From Nicotiana tabacum (taxonomy: Eukaryota > Streptophyta > Magnoliopsida > Solanales > Solanaceae), in NCBI RefSeq assembly GCF_000715075.1, contig NC_134095.1, positions 12,094,222 to 12,158,221 on the forward strand: a stretch of 64,000 bases of DNA, written 5' to 3'. Numbering within the stretch: the first letter of the stretch is position 1; every line of letters begins with the position of its first letter. Below the pieces are notes generated by a model, which worked only from the letters and a program-made list of their open reading frames with translations, was not told the origin of the DNA and did not search any database. Made by a program: the position numbers and the translations under genes. Below are positions 46,454 to 57,606 of the stretch, one piece after another.

Positions 46454-46950
46454 TTGCATGTTTAGCCACATTTGGCCACATCGGCCTTTTTTGCAGAATA
46501 GGGCTATTCTCTCAAAATAGTTTGTTATCCCATATCTTAGAGTCTTGTGTTTACAACAAGGTGTCCTTTCAGTTTTAAGGTCCATTCCTATTGAATTTGC
46601 ATGTCTAGCCACTTTTGGCCACATCGGTCATTCTTGCAAAATGGGGTCATTTTCGCAAAAGTGGTTCATTGACCTATGTCTCAGAATCATGAGTTCGCAA
46701 CTAAGTGTCCCACTACCTTAAGGTCCGTCCTTTTGAGTTAGCATCTTTAACCACTTCTGGCTATATCAGTCATTTTTGCCAAAATAGGGCATTTCCGCAA
46801 ATTAATTTTGGGCCATGATATTGGGAGCTTGAATCCATATAAGCCTTAGTGAGGCATTTTCCATGTCTATGAGGCCAATATTGTTGAGTTACACTTCTAG
46901 CCATTCTTGGCCACATAGGTTAATTTTCACAAATAGCCCAATCGTGTCTT
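46454..46950 (+). repeat. ~145-bp imperfect repeat, three to four units, in the Ogre-2 leader
   Basis: Units begin near 46454, 46599, 46740 and 46891 with GCAT(G/C)T..TAGCCAC, then (T/C)TTGGCCACAT(C/A)GG, then TTTT(G/C)CA-type words. The first two are the most alike. Confidence 0.7.
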
Positions 46951-47277
46951 CCATGTGTCCCATAGGAGGTGTTGTGGTATCGCATAGTGTCTTGAGTTGC
47001 TAGCTCTGTTTGGTATTATTTTTCTCATTCAGGTATGGATCAGTGTACCAGAGCTCGATCATGACAAATAACCCAGGACCACTGCATTCACGAGTTGTTT
47101 AAAGATACTTTTATGTTTTGAGTCTGTCATTCATGTTGCCTTTTACTTTCTAGTCTTGTATAGTAATATCGAGTCTTTTGTTATATTACTTCCCATTTTG
47201 TATTTGAAAAACCAAAAAAAAATGAAAAATCCAAAAAGATTTTTGTTGTTTAGTTTATTTTGTCCATTACTTTTTCA

Positions 47278-47324
47278 GAACTACGCTTGATCTGATTCAT
47301 GAGGAACATGATACGTAGGCAACC
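47278..47324 (+). other. Conserved Ogre motif, Ogre-2 copy before gag
   Basis: AGAACTACGCTTGATCTGAT...GATACGTAGGCAACC, directly before the leader purine tract. Confidence 0.78.
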
Positions 47325-47344
47325 TATATAGGGTTCGATTGAAT

Positions 47345-47500
47345 CATTATTTAAAAAAAAAGAAAGAAAAAAAGAAAAAAGTTGTGGGACATGAGGGAAG
47401 AAAAAGAAAAGAAAAGAGTGATAATAAGAAAAGAAAAGAGAGGAAGGAAAATGAACAAGCCAAGAAGTGCTAGAATAGAAAAAAAGAAGAAGATTGAAAT
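47345..47500 (+). repeat. Leader purine tract of Ogre-2
   Basis: Almost pure A/G from ~47352 to 47500, interrupted by a few T, ending just before the gag ATG at 47513. Counterpart of Ogre-1 23626-23730. Confidence 0.75.
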
Positions 47501-47512
47501 GAACAAACTGGG

Positions 47513-49111
47513 ATGATGTCAAATGACCTTGTGACCCTCGAAGTCATTCTAGAGCCGCTAATTGTTGCTAGGGGCATTGTACGCAATGTGATATTTCTAT
47601 CTGATAAATGTCCTAATGCTAACACCCCGGAACCCACTTTCATAGCCCCAGATCCTTACTCCTACACTCCTCACTTTGAGCCTCATGTTAAAATTGAGAA
47701 ACCACCCAAGAACACGGATCAAGAGAAGATGTTTAGGAAAGTAAAGAGCCTAGAGAAATCATTGAGAAATATGCAAGGGTTAGGAAGCCAGGTAAGTGTG
47801 GCTTATAAGGATTTGTGTTTGTTCCCTGATGTCCAACTACCTGCCGGGTTCAAGATGCCCAAGTTTGACTTGTATGACAGACATGGGGATACTGTAGCTC
47901 ATCTAAGAGGTTATTGTAGTAAAATGAGAGGCACCGAGAGAAAAGACGAATTACTGATGGTGTTCTTCAGTTAGAGTCTGAGTGGGGCAGTTTTAGAATG
48001 GTACACCCTCCAGGACGCCAGCAGGTGGTACACATGGGACGATTTGGCTCAGGCCTTTACTCGACATTTTCAATACAACATAGTCATTGTCCCTGATTAC
48101 CTATCCTTTACCAAGATAGAGAAGAGGCCTAATGAAAGCTTTAGGGAATATGGGCTCAGATGGAGAGAGCAAGCTGCCCGAGTCAATCCCCCGATGGGAG
48201 AAGCCGAGATGGTTGAGTACTTTCTTCAGGCTCAAGAGCCTACTTACTTTGGGCATTTGATCTCGGTTGTGGGTAAGACTTTTAATGATGTGGTAAAAAT
48301 GGGAGAAATGGTAGAAGATGAGCTAAAGTCAAGAAATATCATGGGTTGTTCTGCCTTAAAAGCCACAACACAGGCAATTCATAACGACGCAAGAAGCTTG
48401 CTGGGTCAGGAAAAACATGATGATGTCGCCATGGTTGTTTCAGGATCACGACACGTCCCAACGGGTTTACCTTACCAATATACTTAGCCTCAGCCCCGAC
48501 CCCAAACCCAAACCTATCCCCGAGCTCCACATAATCCACCTTAGTACTATCCTCTTAACAACATCCGGTCCTCTGTCTAACCACTGGGTCACTCCTTATG
48601 GCGAGCACCAGCACCGCATAATACTCTTTCGCCTTCACAACATTTTCGAGCACCCAACAACCCTAGAAAATAGGGGCATCGAGGGGAACAAAGGCAAAGA
48701 AATATTTTTACGCCAATCGAAGAATCCTACACAAGCTTGTTCGAAAAGTTAAAACAGTGTGGCCTGATTGAGCCGCTCCTCAGCTATACCCCGGTCCCAT
48801 ATGCAAAAGGTTTTGATCCTACTGTATGGTGCATGTACCACTCTAATGTCCAAGGGCATAGCATTGAAGATTGTCGTGCTTTGAAAAGGGAGATAGAAAG
48901 AATGATTCAAGAAGGGATAATTGTGGCCCAGGACAGTGACACCCAGAATATCGTGCAGAATCCTTTACATGCACATGATGATGCACACTTTGTGGGGAAG
49001 ATGTGTGGTGACAGGGAGTATAAGAATCCTCTTGTGAACTTGCTGACTGAAGTTAATGATATTAAAATTGGTAAAGGTCCCAGTAATTTTGATGTGCAAT
49101 CCAGTGGCTAA
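47513..49111 (+). pseudogene. gag of Ogre-2
   Basis: One reading frame throughout, from ATG 47513 to TAA 49109, broken by several stops. N-terminal part: KMFRKVKSLEKSLRNMQGLG and the capsid start PAGFKMPKFDLYDRHGD. A TAG at 47972 replaces a codon before SLSGAVLEWYTLQD; then WDDLAQAFTRHFQYN, RPNESFREYGLRWREQAARV and MVEYFLQAQEP, all typical of Tat/Ogre gag. A Pro-rich stretch with stops at 48485, 48536 and 48578 follows. Last is the knuckle-like CMYHSNVQGHSIEDC with ALKREIERMIQEGII, a signature of this gag group (Cys-x2-His form). The C-terminal end is shared with Ogre-1. Few, isolated stops mean recent loss of function. Confidence 0.88.
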
Positions 49112-49599
49112 GATGTCGAGCTTCGTAATTGGAATGTCACTCCTTTCTTGGATAGCTAGGGAGGAGTTTTGGTGGTTTATTTTATTGTCATTTCTGTTGT
49201 TCGGGTTATTTCAGGGATGTAATTCGGATATTGTCTTGTGGATCAAACCCTTCTTTTTCTTATTTTTCCTAGTTCGTTTAATTGTAGTAACTCGTCAAGT
49301 GTTATCTAGGATTGTTCTATGGTTGTAACCCATGTCTATTATGTTTGTTTTGTTCAAACTCTTTTCACCATCTGTCTAATGAAATCTCCTATTTTCGGTT
49401 AGTTCTAATAAGTTTTTGTTTAGGTCACTTTTCCTTTTATAGTTCTTTCATGCTGATTCTAGTTACATGACATGCATGCATAATTCTCAGCCTGGTATTG
49501 AAAGTTAGTCTAATGATGAAGCAACGGTACAGTTTTGAATATGATAAAAGGATGCATTTGAGGAAATAATTAAAGATTCACGCATTCTGAGATGACCTG
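49112..49599 (+). other. Ogre-2 post-gag noncoding segment
   Basis: Bases 49112-49330 resemble Ogre-1 23301-23065 (element strand), for example TTTTGGTGG(T/C)TTATTTT(A/G)TTG and TGTCATTTCTGTTGT, although the frames differ. It may be the rest of the gag-pol junction or of the intron reported for Ogre. No ORF of note follows to 49599. Confidence 0.55.
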
Positions 49600-49810
49600 A
49601 AGCTTGAATTGAGTGAAACTGAGGCAGTTAGCCTGGGAAATCAAGAGGTTGATAAGAGAATACAACAAAGGCATGTCTCTCAAGTAGTTTGAGGTAGATC
49701 AGTTAGTGTTAAAATGCATTCTTCCACATCTAGATAAGGTTGAGTCAAGTCTGCTTTGAACTGGCAAGGGTCATTTATTGGGACAAAGGTATTGCCCATT
49801 GACACTTTTT
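49600..49810 (+). pseudogene. Integrase C-terminal relic of Ogre-2
   Basis: Around 49688 the frame reads FEVDQLVLKCILPHLDKVES, matching Ogre-3 KFEVGQHVLKKILPHQVKAK, followed by TGKGH in place of NWQGPY. Upstream codons (~49625-49685) resemble the QLYQKRMARTYNKKVRP block only loosely. Stops are present. Downstream (49865-49925) the bases after the lost stop resemble those after Ogre-3 integrase (ACTTGGTATT, GGTATGACGAAGGAA, TGCTACCC). Everything from protease to the integrase core is absent. Confidence 0.7.
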
Positions 49811-50130
49811 GTTTGTGTTGATGCCATCAATAGATACTATGTATGATTTTTTTGTTTATCTTCAATTGCATGTTTGTACTTGGTATTTTAAAAGTTTGGT
49901 ATGACGAAGGAATTTTATTTTGCTACCCAAATACTTTTATCTTTTTGTTATCCCTTTTGAGCCCTAATTTTCCGTTTTATACCCCTCTTTTGGAATAATA
50001 AGTAGAGTTAGGAACTAGAAAAGAAAAAGAAAAGAGAAAAAGAAAAGAAAAAGAAGAAAAAGAAAAAGGAGAAAAGGAAAAAAGAAAGAAAAGGAAAAGA
50101 AAAATAAAAACCAAAAAAAAAACAACTTTG

Positions 50131-50181
50131 TGTGCACTATGTTTGACCAGATTCTTGTTACCTCAAAATATGTAGGCAGCC
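50131..50181 (+). other. Conserved Ogre motif, Ogre-2 copy after the integrase relic
   Basis: GTGCACTATGTTTGACCAGA...CTCAAAATATGTAGGCAGCC, preceded by a purine tract (50018-50115). Confidence 0.7.
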
Positions 50182-50568
50182 TTATGGTTCGGTCACACTA
50201 AAAAAAATATTTCATAATCCGTCGAAGTCAATAATGGGGCAAATTTTCTTAGAAATCTCATCAAAGCAAAAATCCAAAAACAAAAACAACAAAAAGAAAT
50301 CCTAGACTCCAAGAAACTGGGGAAGAAGTCTTAATTTGGCCGAAAGATTTGATTCCAAAAGTTGCAATTTTGAACCCTTTCATCTTAAATTATTTTAAGC
50401 CTTCATGCCACCCTTTCTTTCTAACCCTGTCCAAAAGCCTACATTACAGTCCAAAGAAAGACCTTCCGACCAATCTTTGAGGATGCCAAATCAAATGTGT
50501 GGTAAAAGTATGATCTTCTTATATCATAGGTAATACCTTGTTCTCAGCACAAAGAGGGAAAACGATAA

Positions 50569-50692
50569 AATGAGAGAGTCTTATTTGGTGAAAACCCTCA
50601 TGAGCATCGTAAGGCGACGACGAGTTAAGAAAAAGAGCAAAATGAGAGAGGCTTGATGGTGAAAACCCTTCAGGGCACTACAAGTCGACTGG
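50569..50692 (+). repeat. AATGAGAGAG module in Ogre-2, two copies
   Basis: AAATGAGAGAGTCTTATTTG...GTGAAAACCCTCATG and AAATGAGAGAGGCTTGATGG...TGAAAACCCTTCAGGGCAC. Same element-strand orientation as in Ogre-1 and Ogre-3. Confidence 0.7.
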
Positions 50693-51439
50693 AGATTGGG
50701 GATCAAATAGGATAATTAGAATGCTGAATCCCAATTTCACAGCTTAGAGATACAACAAGAGTTGAACATTAGATTTGTTTGACAGATTAGGCCACTTAAT
50801 CCAAAATGTATGTCACGATCATTAGAGTTGGTATCTATATCTGACAAGTTTATACTTGGTGATTTTCTTGTTAGATGACATCTCTTTCTGTTATCCCCTT
50901 AACTCTGTTCTTCTTGCTTTGTTTAAGTCCTCTTGAGACTGTTTTGTCAGAACAAGTAAGAAATGGCTTCAAAATCTGCTACCAGCTTTCCAATTGCACA
51001 AAGCGGAATCTGGCCTAGCACATCAAGTGTCATAAGTCAGGGAAAAGTGGCATGCACACTGATTTGATAACAATTGACATGCTTTGGGATTAATGTGAAA
51101 TGCAAAGGTTCGGTAAATGTCAATTCATGAGAAAAGTGCAACATATAAAGGATATTGGGCTCGAATGGATCAGAGGTGTTTTATGTGATAAGGGTTGATA
51201 TAAAATGGTTAGTCAATAACAGGCAAAGTCTCCTAAGTTGAAGTCCAAGTTGATCATGACAAGTACAAGAGAAATCGCCCTCGAAGTCAAGGCCACAAAC
51301 TAACCACCATGTTTTAAACTCACAAGTTTTCTTTGTCTGAAACAGGGATAAAGGCTATGTTCATATCAAAGCTTGAATTTTTCAGGTGTAATGCCCCAAT
51401 TTTGCTTACGCAAAGACTATTGAGAAGATCACACATCAC

Positions 51440-52600
51440 CCCTAAGAGACGTACTTCCTAGTTTGGGTCTTTTAGGTTATATTTTATTTAGGAGACACAC
51501 TTCCCACATTGAGATTTTACCCCTAGGAGACGCACTTCCTAGTTCAGATCTTTCAGGTTATATTCTTGTTTTAGGAGACGCACTTCCTAAATTGAGATTT
51601 TACCCCTAGGAGACGCACTTCCTAGTTTTTGGTCATTTAAGTTCATTCCTAGGAGACGCACTTCCTAGTTTGAATTATTGAAGTTTCACCCGTAGGAGAC
51701 GCGCTTCCTAGTCTGGGTCTTTCAGGTTATACTATTTAGGAGACACACTTCCTAAATTGGGATTTTAGCCCTAGAAGACGCACTTCCTAGTTTTGGGTCA
51801 TTGAAGTTCATCCCTAGGAGACGCACTTCCTAGTTTGAGTCATTGAATTTTCGTTCCTAGGAGACGCACTTCCTAGTTTGAATCATTGAAGTTTCACTCG
51901 TAGGAGACGCACTTCCTAGTCTGGGTCTTTCAGGTTATACTGTTTAGGAGACACACTTCCTAAATTGGGATTTTAACCCTAGAAGACGCACTTCCTAGTT
52001 TTGGGTCATTTAAGTTCATCCCTAGGAGATGCACTTCCTAGTTTGAGTCATTGAATTTTCGCTCCTAGGAGACGCACTTCCTAGTCCGGGTCTTTCAGGT
52101 CATATATTTTGTTTTAGGAGACACACTTCTTAAATTGAGATTTTACCCCTAGGAGACGCACTTCCTAGTCTGGGTCATTTAAGTTCACTCCTAGGAGACG
52201 CACTTCCTAATTTGAGTCATTTAACTTCATCCCTAGGAGATACACTTCCTAGTTTGAGTCATTGAAGTTTCACCCTTAGGAGACACACTTCCTAGTCTGG
52301 GTCTTTCAAGTTGTATTGTCATTTTAGGAGACGCACGTCCTAAATTAAGATGTTACCCCTATGAGACGCACTTCCTAGTTTTGTTTCATTCAAGTTTCAC
52401 CCCTATGAGACGCACTTCCTAGTTTTGGTTCATTCAAGTTTCACCCCTAGGAGACACACTTCCTAGTTTGAGTCATTCAAGTTTTACCCCTAGGAGACGC
52501 ACTTCCTAGTTTGGTTCATTCAAGTTTCATCCCTAGGAGACACACTTTCTAGTGTGAGTCGTTTGAGTTCATCCCTAGGAGACGCACATCCTAGTCGAAT
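51440..52600 (+). repeat. Ogre-2 tandem array of hairpin units, about 28 copies
   Basis: The core CCTAGGAGACGCACTTCCTAG recurs about 28 times at intervals of ~35-50 bp, separated by linkers such as TTTGAGTCATTGAAGTTTCA and TCTGGGTCTTTCAGGTTAT. CTAGGA and TCCTAG form a stem around an 8-nt loop. Five or six units instead read TTTAGGAG...CTTCCTAAA, keeping the stem. Confidence 0.9.
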
Positions 52601-53468
52601 CTTTAGTTTTAATCTCATCATTGCATCAATAGCATAGGTGATTTACAGTTTTTCTAACAACTCACAAATCTTCCTAGTGCAAACTGGGATAGAAAATTTT
52701 GTTTGTTCTGTTGTTTTGATTGCAAGCACCCACCTAGAGAATGAGGAAAGACATTTCAGAGTTCATTTCAGAGTCATTTCAAGTTTCAAGTCAGTAGCAG
52801 GTGCCCACCTGGATAATGGGGGAAATCATTCCAAAATTCAATTCAAGTTAGAAGTAATAGAAGCTCGCGACAAGAATGCAAGTCGACAATCCGAGATGAC
52901 CAACAGAAGTAGTCTCAATGTAGAATAAATGAAGAAAAAAAAAGAAGTATCTAGAATGCAGAAGCGGAGATAAGATATGGATTGCTCAAGACATGACTGA
53001 GTCACGAGCTTTGCATGTCCGATCTTGATCCGAAGAAGTCGTGGAAGAATGAATCAGCACCTGCAGCTAGCAAGCATCAAGGTTCAAATCAAAAGTCTGC
53101 ATGAAGAGTCATTCAAGATCAAGCTTCAGTAGACTTATAGATAGGAATCTTGTAACTCATATCAAATAAGCTTGCTTAGTTCTTTTAGATTTTATTTTGA
53201 TGTAATGACTGGAACCGCAAACCAGAACCTCGACGACATCTCATTCGGCTCTCCACCTCAGTGTACTCCATCGCTCTTCTTACTTCTGAACTACACGTGG
53301 CCTAATTCCTTTATAGCCAAGGATATGTAGGCATCTTAGATACCAGGTCTCGGTCACATTTTCCTTTCTTTTAGTTTTTGGTCTCTCTAAATAAGGGTTG
53401 GGTCAAAAAACCTATCTCGTCGTTCTTTATCTGAAAACTCTTCTTGTTTCCAGTCTAATAAGGGCAAC
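52601..53468 (+). other. Ogre-2 sequence between array and 3' LTR
   Basis: Includes a 96-codon open frame (52638-52928) with no recognisable domain, a conserved motif copy (53288-53332) and AATAAGGGCAAC directly before the LTR, a weak polypurine tract compared with Ogre-1 and Ogre-3. Confidence 0.6.
53288..53332 (+). other. Conserved Ogre motif, Ogre-2 copy near the 3' end
   Basis: GAACTACACGTGGCCTAATT...GCCAAGGATATGTAGGC. Confidence 0.75.
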
Positions 53469-54083
53469 TGTAGACATGTAATTTTTTACCCTCCCTGAGA
53501 TTTTACACTATTTAGTGCTTATATATTTAGCTTAGGTCTAATATCGCTATTTTTAACTAGTTTTGATTCTTTTCCTTTATTTTATCACAAAAACAAAAAT
53601 TACAAAAATAGTTTCATTAATGTTTTGTAGTCATACTATTTTACTAGGATTTTTATTTTTATATAATCTTGAAAAATACCAAAATAGTTTCACAATATAA
53701 TATTATTAGAATTAGTTTTGTATTTTATATTATATATTTTATATTATTTTTAGAAGAAAGAGTATGAAATTTGAGGTTAGTTTTATTTGGTCTTAATTTA
53801 AGAGGACCAAGAGATGACCCAATTTTTTAAGCCCAACAAGACCTAGTCCACCTCCCCTTCCTCTTTAACTTAACTAACCCTAGAGACCCTTCTAGACTCT
53901 TCTTCTTAAAAAAATAAAAACACACCAACCTAGAACCCTAAGATAGCAGTTGAACCTTATAAAACGACCAAAATTTCATTTTGGCTTCCTTCCTTAAGTG
54001 GAGTTGCACTTTTAGTCATTTTCTCTTTCAATCTTCGGCCAAATTGTAATCCCATAGCCATGTAAAATTTCACTGTTACAAGC
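53469..54083 (+). mobile_element. Ogre-2 3' LTR, first part
   Basis: Starts TGTAGACATG. About 215 bp match 33522-33725, then this copy has extra sequence (CACAATATAATATTATTAGA...). It is cut at 54084 by Ogre-3; the rest would resume beyond the window. Confidence 0.85.
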
Positions 54084-54414
54084 TGTCACACCTCCTTTTT
54101 CATACCCGAGGGGGTACAAGGGAGTTTTTCCAATTGAAAGACAATCGAAACGGAATTGGTTTATTTATTTCAGAATCGCCACTTGGGAGATTTAGGGTGT
54201 CCCAAGTCACCAATTTTAATCCCGAACTGAGGAAAAGAATGACTCCGTATTACAGTCTGCGTACCAGAAATCCGGATAAGGAATTCTGTTAACCCGGGAG
54301 AAGGTGTTAGGCATTCCCGAGTTCCGTGGTTCTAGCACGGTCGCTCAACTATTATATTCGGCTTATTTATCTGATTTTAAATACAATTATAATTCCGCTT
54401 TAATTTTATCTTAA

Positions 54415-55010
54415 AAAAACATGTCTTTGGACTGCGTCACATGAAATGCACCCACAATCCGGAACATATTTTATTTGACGTTTTGGGATTTGGATTTGGG
54501 TCGCATGAAATGCACACCCAAGTTTAAGAAAATAGATTATTAAATACGAACCTTAAGAGACTATCGCGTTATTATTTTGGGAAAGCCGTGAAATTCGCTA
54601 AACGGCACGTCCCGAATTCTAAATACTTTGATATATACATTTCTAGAGGGCCCCGCAGCTTTGTACATTTTGTTTGTCGAGGCTCGTCTCGTTCTATTTT
54701 TAAAAGGAATTTGCGACGTCATGGACATGCATCTCGAACCACGTCATAATCAATGTACCCGTGACTAGAAACACATTTCGAATCCGTCGAGATTTGGATT
54801 TGGGTCACATAAATGCGCACCCGAATTTAAGAAGGTAAAATTATTAAATACGCGCTTAAAGAGGCTATCGCGTTATTATTCCGGGAGGTCGTGAGATTTG
54901 CTAAACGACCCACCTTAGGGACTGAATGCTTCAATATATACATTTAACGAGGGCCCCGCAATTTGTGCGTTTTTCTTTATTTTTGTCGAGGCTCATCTCG
55001 TCCTTATTTT
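54415..55010 (-). repeat. Internal ~300-bp duplication near the end of the Ogre-3 LTR
   Basis: Blocks GATTTGGATTTGGGTC, GCACCC(G/A)A(A/G)TTTAAGAA, GCGTTATTATT, GTGA(A/G)ATT(C/T)GCTAAACG and GAGGGCCCCGCA occur twice, at about 54484-54680 and 54789-55000. Ogre-1 LTRs have them once (15200-15400). Confidence 0.75.
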
Positions 55011-57606
55011 AAAAGGATATTCTATAGCAACTACGTTTCTTGTCGCGTTTGTCTCTACTAATTGAAAATAGTAGATAGCCCTAGTTAATTACATGCTTAC
55101 AAGTTATCTATAACAGAATTCCGAGTGCTTGCGCAAAATCAGAAGCACGGCCACGTACACAGTCAGCCGAGCAAGAATTAAGGGCCCAAATCCAGCTCAT
55201 GCGTGATGGGCCAGACCTGGGCCATTGTTTGTTCGATGCGGGCCTGCTTGGTCTGTTTCGACCTGGGCTCGACCTCTGTGAGGTTGAGGCCGTGAACTTG
55301 TTCTGGGTTCTATTGGCGTGGTTTATCAGTTATAAAGGGATCGTTTATCAAAGGGAAAGAACTTAACTAGTAGTGGATAGTTTTCATGCTTGGCCTACAT
55401 TAAAGAATATACTACACAGTTAAACTAAGTCTAAGATACAACCTATTACATGGGGAATATTTTCACCTAACAGCATACATATATAAACTAACATTCAGCT
55501 AATCTACATTGATATATACTGGGCATACAGGCTACTTCTATTATCAAAAAGGAATGAAAATTATTATACAGTACATGATATTTAATGTAACAATCTATGT
55601 ATAAAAGTCACTCTTCAGGTCTTTTCTTTTGTATTCATGCTCACCTTTCCAATTACATTTGACAGTATATTAGTCATGTACCTGGTATAGAGAACAAAAG
55701 AAAAAGGAAATGATCAGCTGAGTGGTACGCAACAAGCACAGCAACAGCAGATAAATAGCACAACACAGCAACAACCAAACAACCACAAAGATGAAGTTCA
55801 CACGTTGGTCGAGCAACAGACTAATAATCCCAGGAAAACAGGATAGGAAACAAAACCAGTCGAGAAAGGAAACAGAATTTTTTGTGCTATAGCCACAGGA
55901 GTTCAATAACCACCAAGGCTCAGCAAGTAACCAGCACAGTTTCGACAATCAAAGAGACCAAAACTCAAACCAACAGCACACAGAAAGCTCAGTGTAGTGA
56001 CAATCACAACAGAAGAACACAGACTTCTCTTAATGGAACAAATAACAATCCTAGTTAGGATAACTAACTTGGTTTCTTTGTGCAATTTTGGACAGTGTTC
56101 AATTACAGTATTTCTGGAAATTTCTTTCTGTTTTTTTTCGGTTCTCTTCAACTCACAAGACCTCTCTTCAAGACTAAAATTTCCAGCCCCTTTTAAGTTC
56201 TGAAATAGCCTATTTATAAGCCAAACAACCAGTGCAGTCAAGCTGCCTGAATTCTCCCAATTGCGGACTGATGTCCCTATTAAATACCATGCATAAGCAT
56301 CTTTTTGATGCCAGCCATTTTGTTCCCCACGCCTGGCTTATTCCCTTTGTTCAAGAGTTATGGGTTCATTTAAGTATTCATTTTAAACCCCATACTCTAG
56401 TGTCTTGTTCCCCATTGGTATTAGTTTAATCCCAAATTAGTACCCTACTTGTCAGCTCATTTAAACTAAGCTTTTCTGTTCTTTTCAAACCCCAGACTAC
56501 CCCTGTTAAACTCTGATTATTACTGCCTTAAACCCATTGTAGCATCAGGGTATTTTGAACTTCTAAAAGTTCAAATTCAAGACTGCCCTAGCCTGATTCT
56601 TTTAATTTGTTTACAATGCAGTTATAAGCTAGTAGTCACATCTAATGTCAAGCATCCAATTAACGATCAACAGGTTCATTCACTTACGTGAAGTTGTACG
56701 AATTAGAATATTTGAACATTCAGTCGTAGGAGGTTAATCGACGACATTTATCAAGTCGACTATACTAATTATAACAGGTAACAATCAGTCGTTCATATAA
56801 ACAAATACATACAGGGACCTAAAGGGCTTCGGACAACTTTGGTCAATCACTGGGAACCTATATAAATTATTTATGCGACGACTATCCTAATCGGACATGT
56901 TTACCACAGGATACGTTCAAATCATACACAGAAAACAATCGACCAAATAAAAAGGTCTTTGGCAGAGATGGAAGAAATTAAAAAAAACTATCAGACAATA
57001 ACAAACAGTCACAACAAGGCATGCTAACAACTCAATCAAAATTAAAACAAAGAAAAGAGAAAACTTACTGAAAAAGTTTAAACCAAACTGACCCAAATCT
57101 GACTCAACTTTGAACCCTTGAGGCCGAACAAACTTTAATCAGGGTGTTCTCACACGAGAACACCTTGATTAAGGTCTATTAGACCTCAAACTCTGATAAG
57201 ACTGGCCGGTTTCCAAGGCTATTCCTGTTCTAGGTTTTGGATTCTTAGATTTGAGATTCTAAGAGTTGTGGGTAGATTCGGACCAAACCAAGCCTGGTTT
57301 GGTCACGAAGGGGGTCAGGGGAGTGTCTGGTATGAAGATGGTGAGGTTTGGTATAGGTCCGGGTTCGACTCGAATCTTCAAATGAAGATTCGAGATGAAG
57401 GAAGGGGATTCGAGGCTAGGGTGTAATAGATCCATGTTCAGGAGAGTGAGGGGGTCCTGGAGGTGGTCATTGGTGTTCATGCCGCCGGGTTCTGGTGAAG
57501 GGGAAACTAGGGCGGCTGCTAGGGTTTCGGGGGGTTTCAGGGCTTGGTGAGGAAGGAGATGAGTGAAGGGGGGGTTCGACTAGGTGGCGTGGGGTGTGAT
57601 AGAAAG

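Larger units (their letters stand above)
45515..47512 (+). other. Ogre-2 5' leader, noncoding
   Basis: About 2 kb without a convincing ORF. It carries conserved motif copies at 46338 and 47278, a ~145-bp repeat (46454-46950) and a purine tract (47345-47500) directly upstream of gag. CAAAAAGATTTT words repeat at 46190, 46254 and 47232. Confidence 0.65.
49811..51439 (+). other. Ogre-2 3' noncoding region before the tandem array
   Basis: Holds the purine tract 50018-50115, a conserved motif copy, AACTGGGGAAGAAG (~50315) and the AATGAGAGAG module twice (50569-50692). No credible ORF. Confidence 0.6.
33522..54083 (+). mobile_element. Ogre-2: non-autonomous Ogre-like element, nested and truncated
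   Basis: A 5' LTR starts at 33522 (TGTAGACATATAATTTTT), is split by the Tekay element, and ends at 45492. Then come primer-binding site, leader, gag (47513-49111), integrase relic, 3' noncoding region with tandem array, and a 3' LTR starting at 53469 with nearly the same words (TGTAGACATGTAATTTTT). The 3' LTR is cut at 54084 by Ogre-3. Internal length is ~8 kb; protease, RT and RNase H are missing. The first ~200 bp of the two LTRs match closely, then diverge through indels. A candidate 5' flank duplication (ATTGG, 33517-33521) cannot be checked. Confidence 0.88.

Noticed and set aside
52638..52928. 96-codon open frame after the Ogre-2 array
   Set aside because: No recognisable motif and no counterpart in Ogre-1 or Ogre-3; probably chance.
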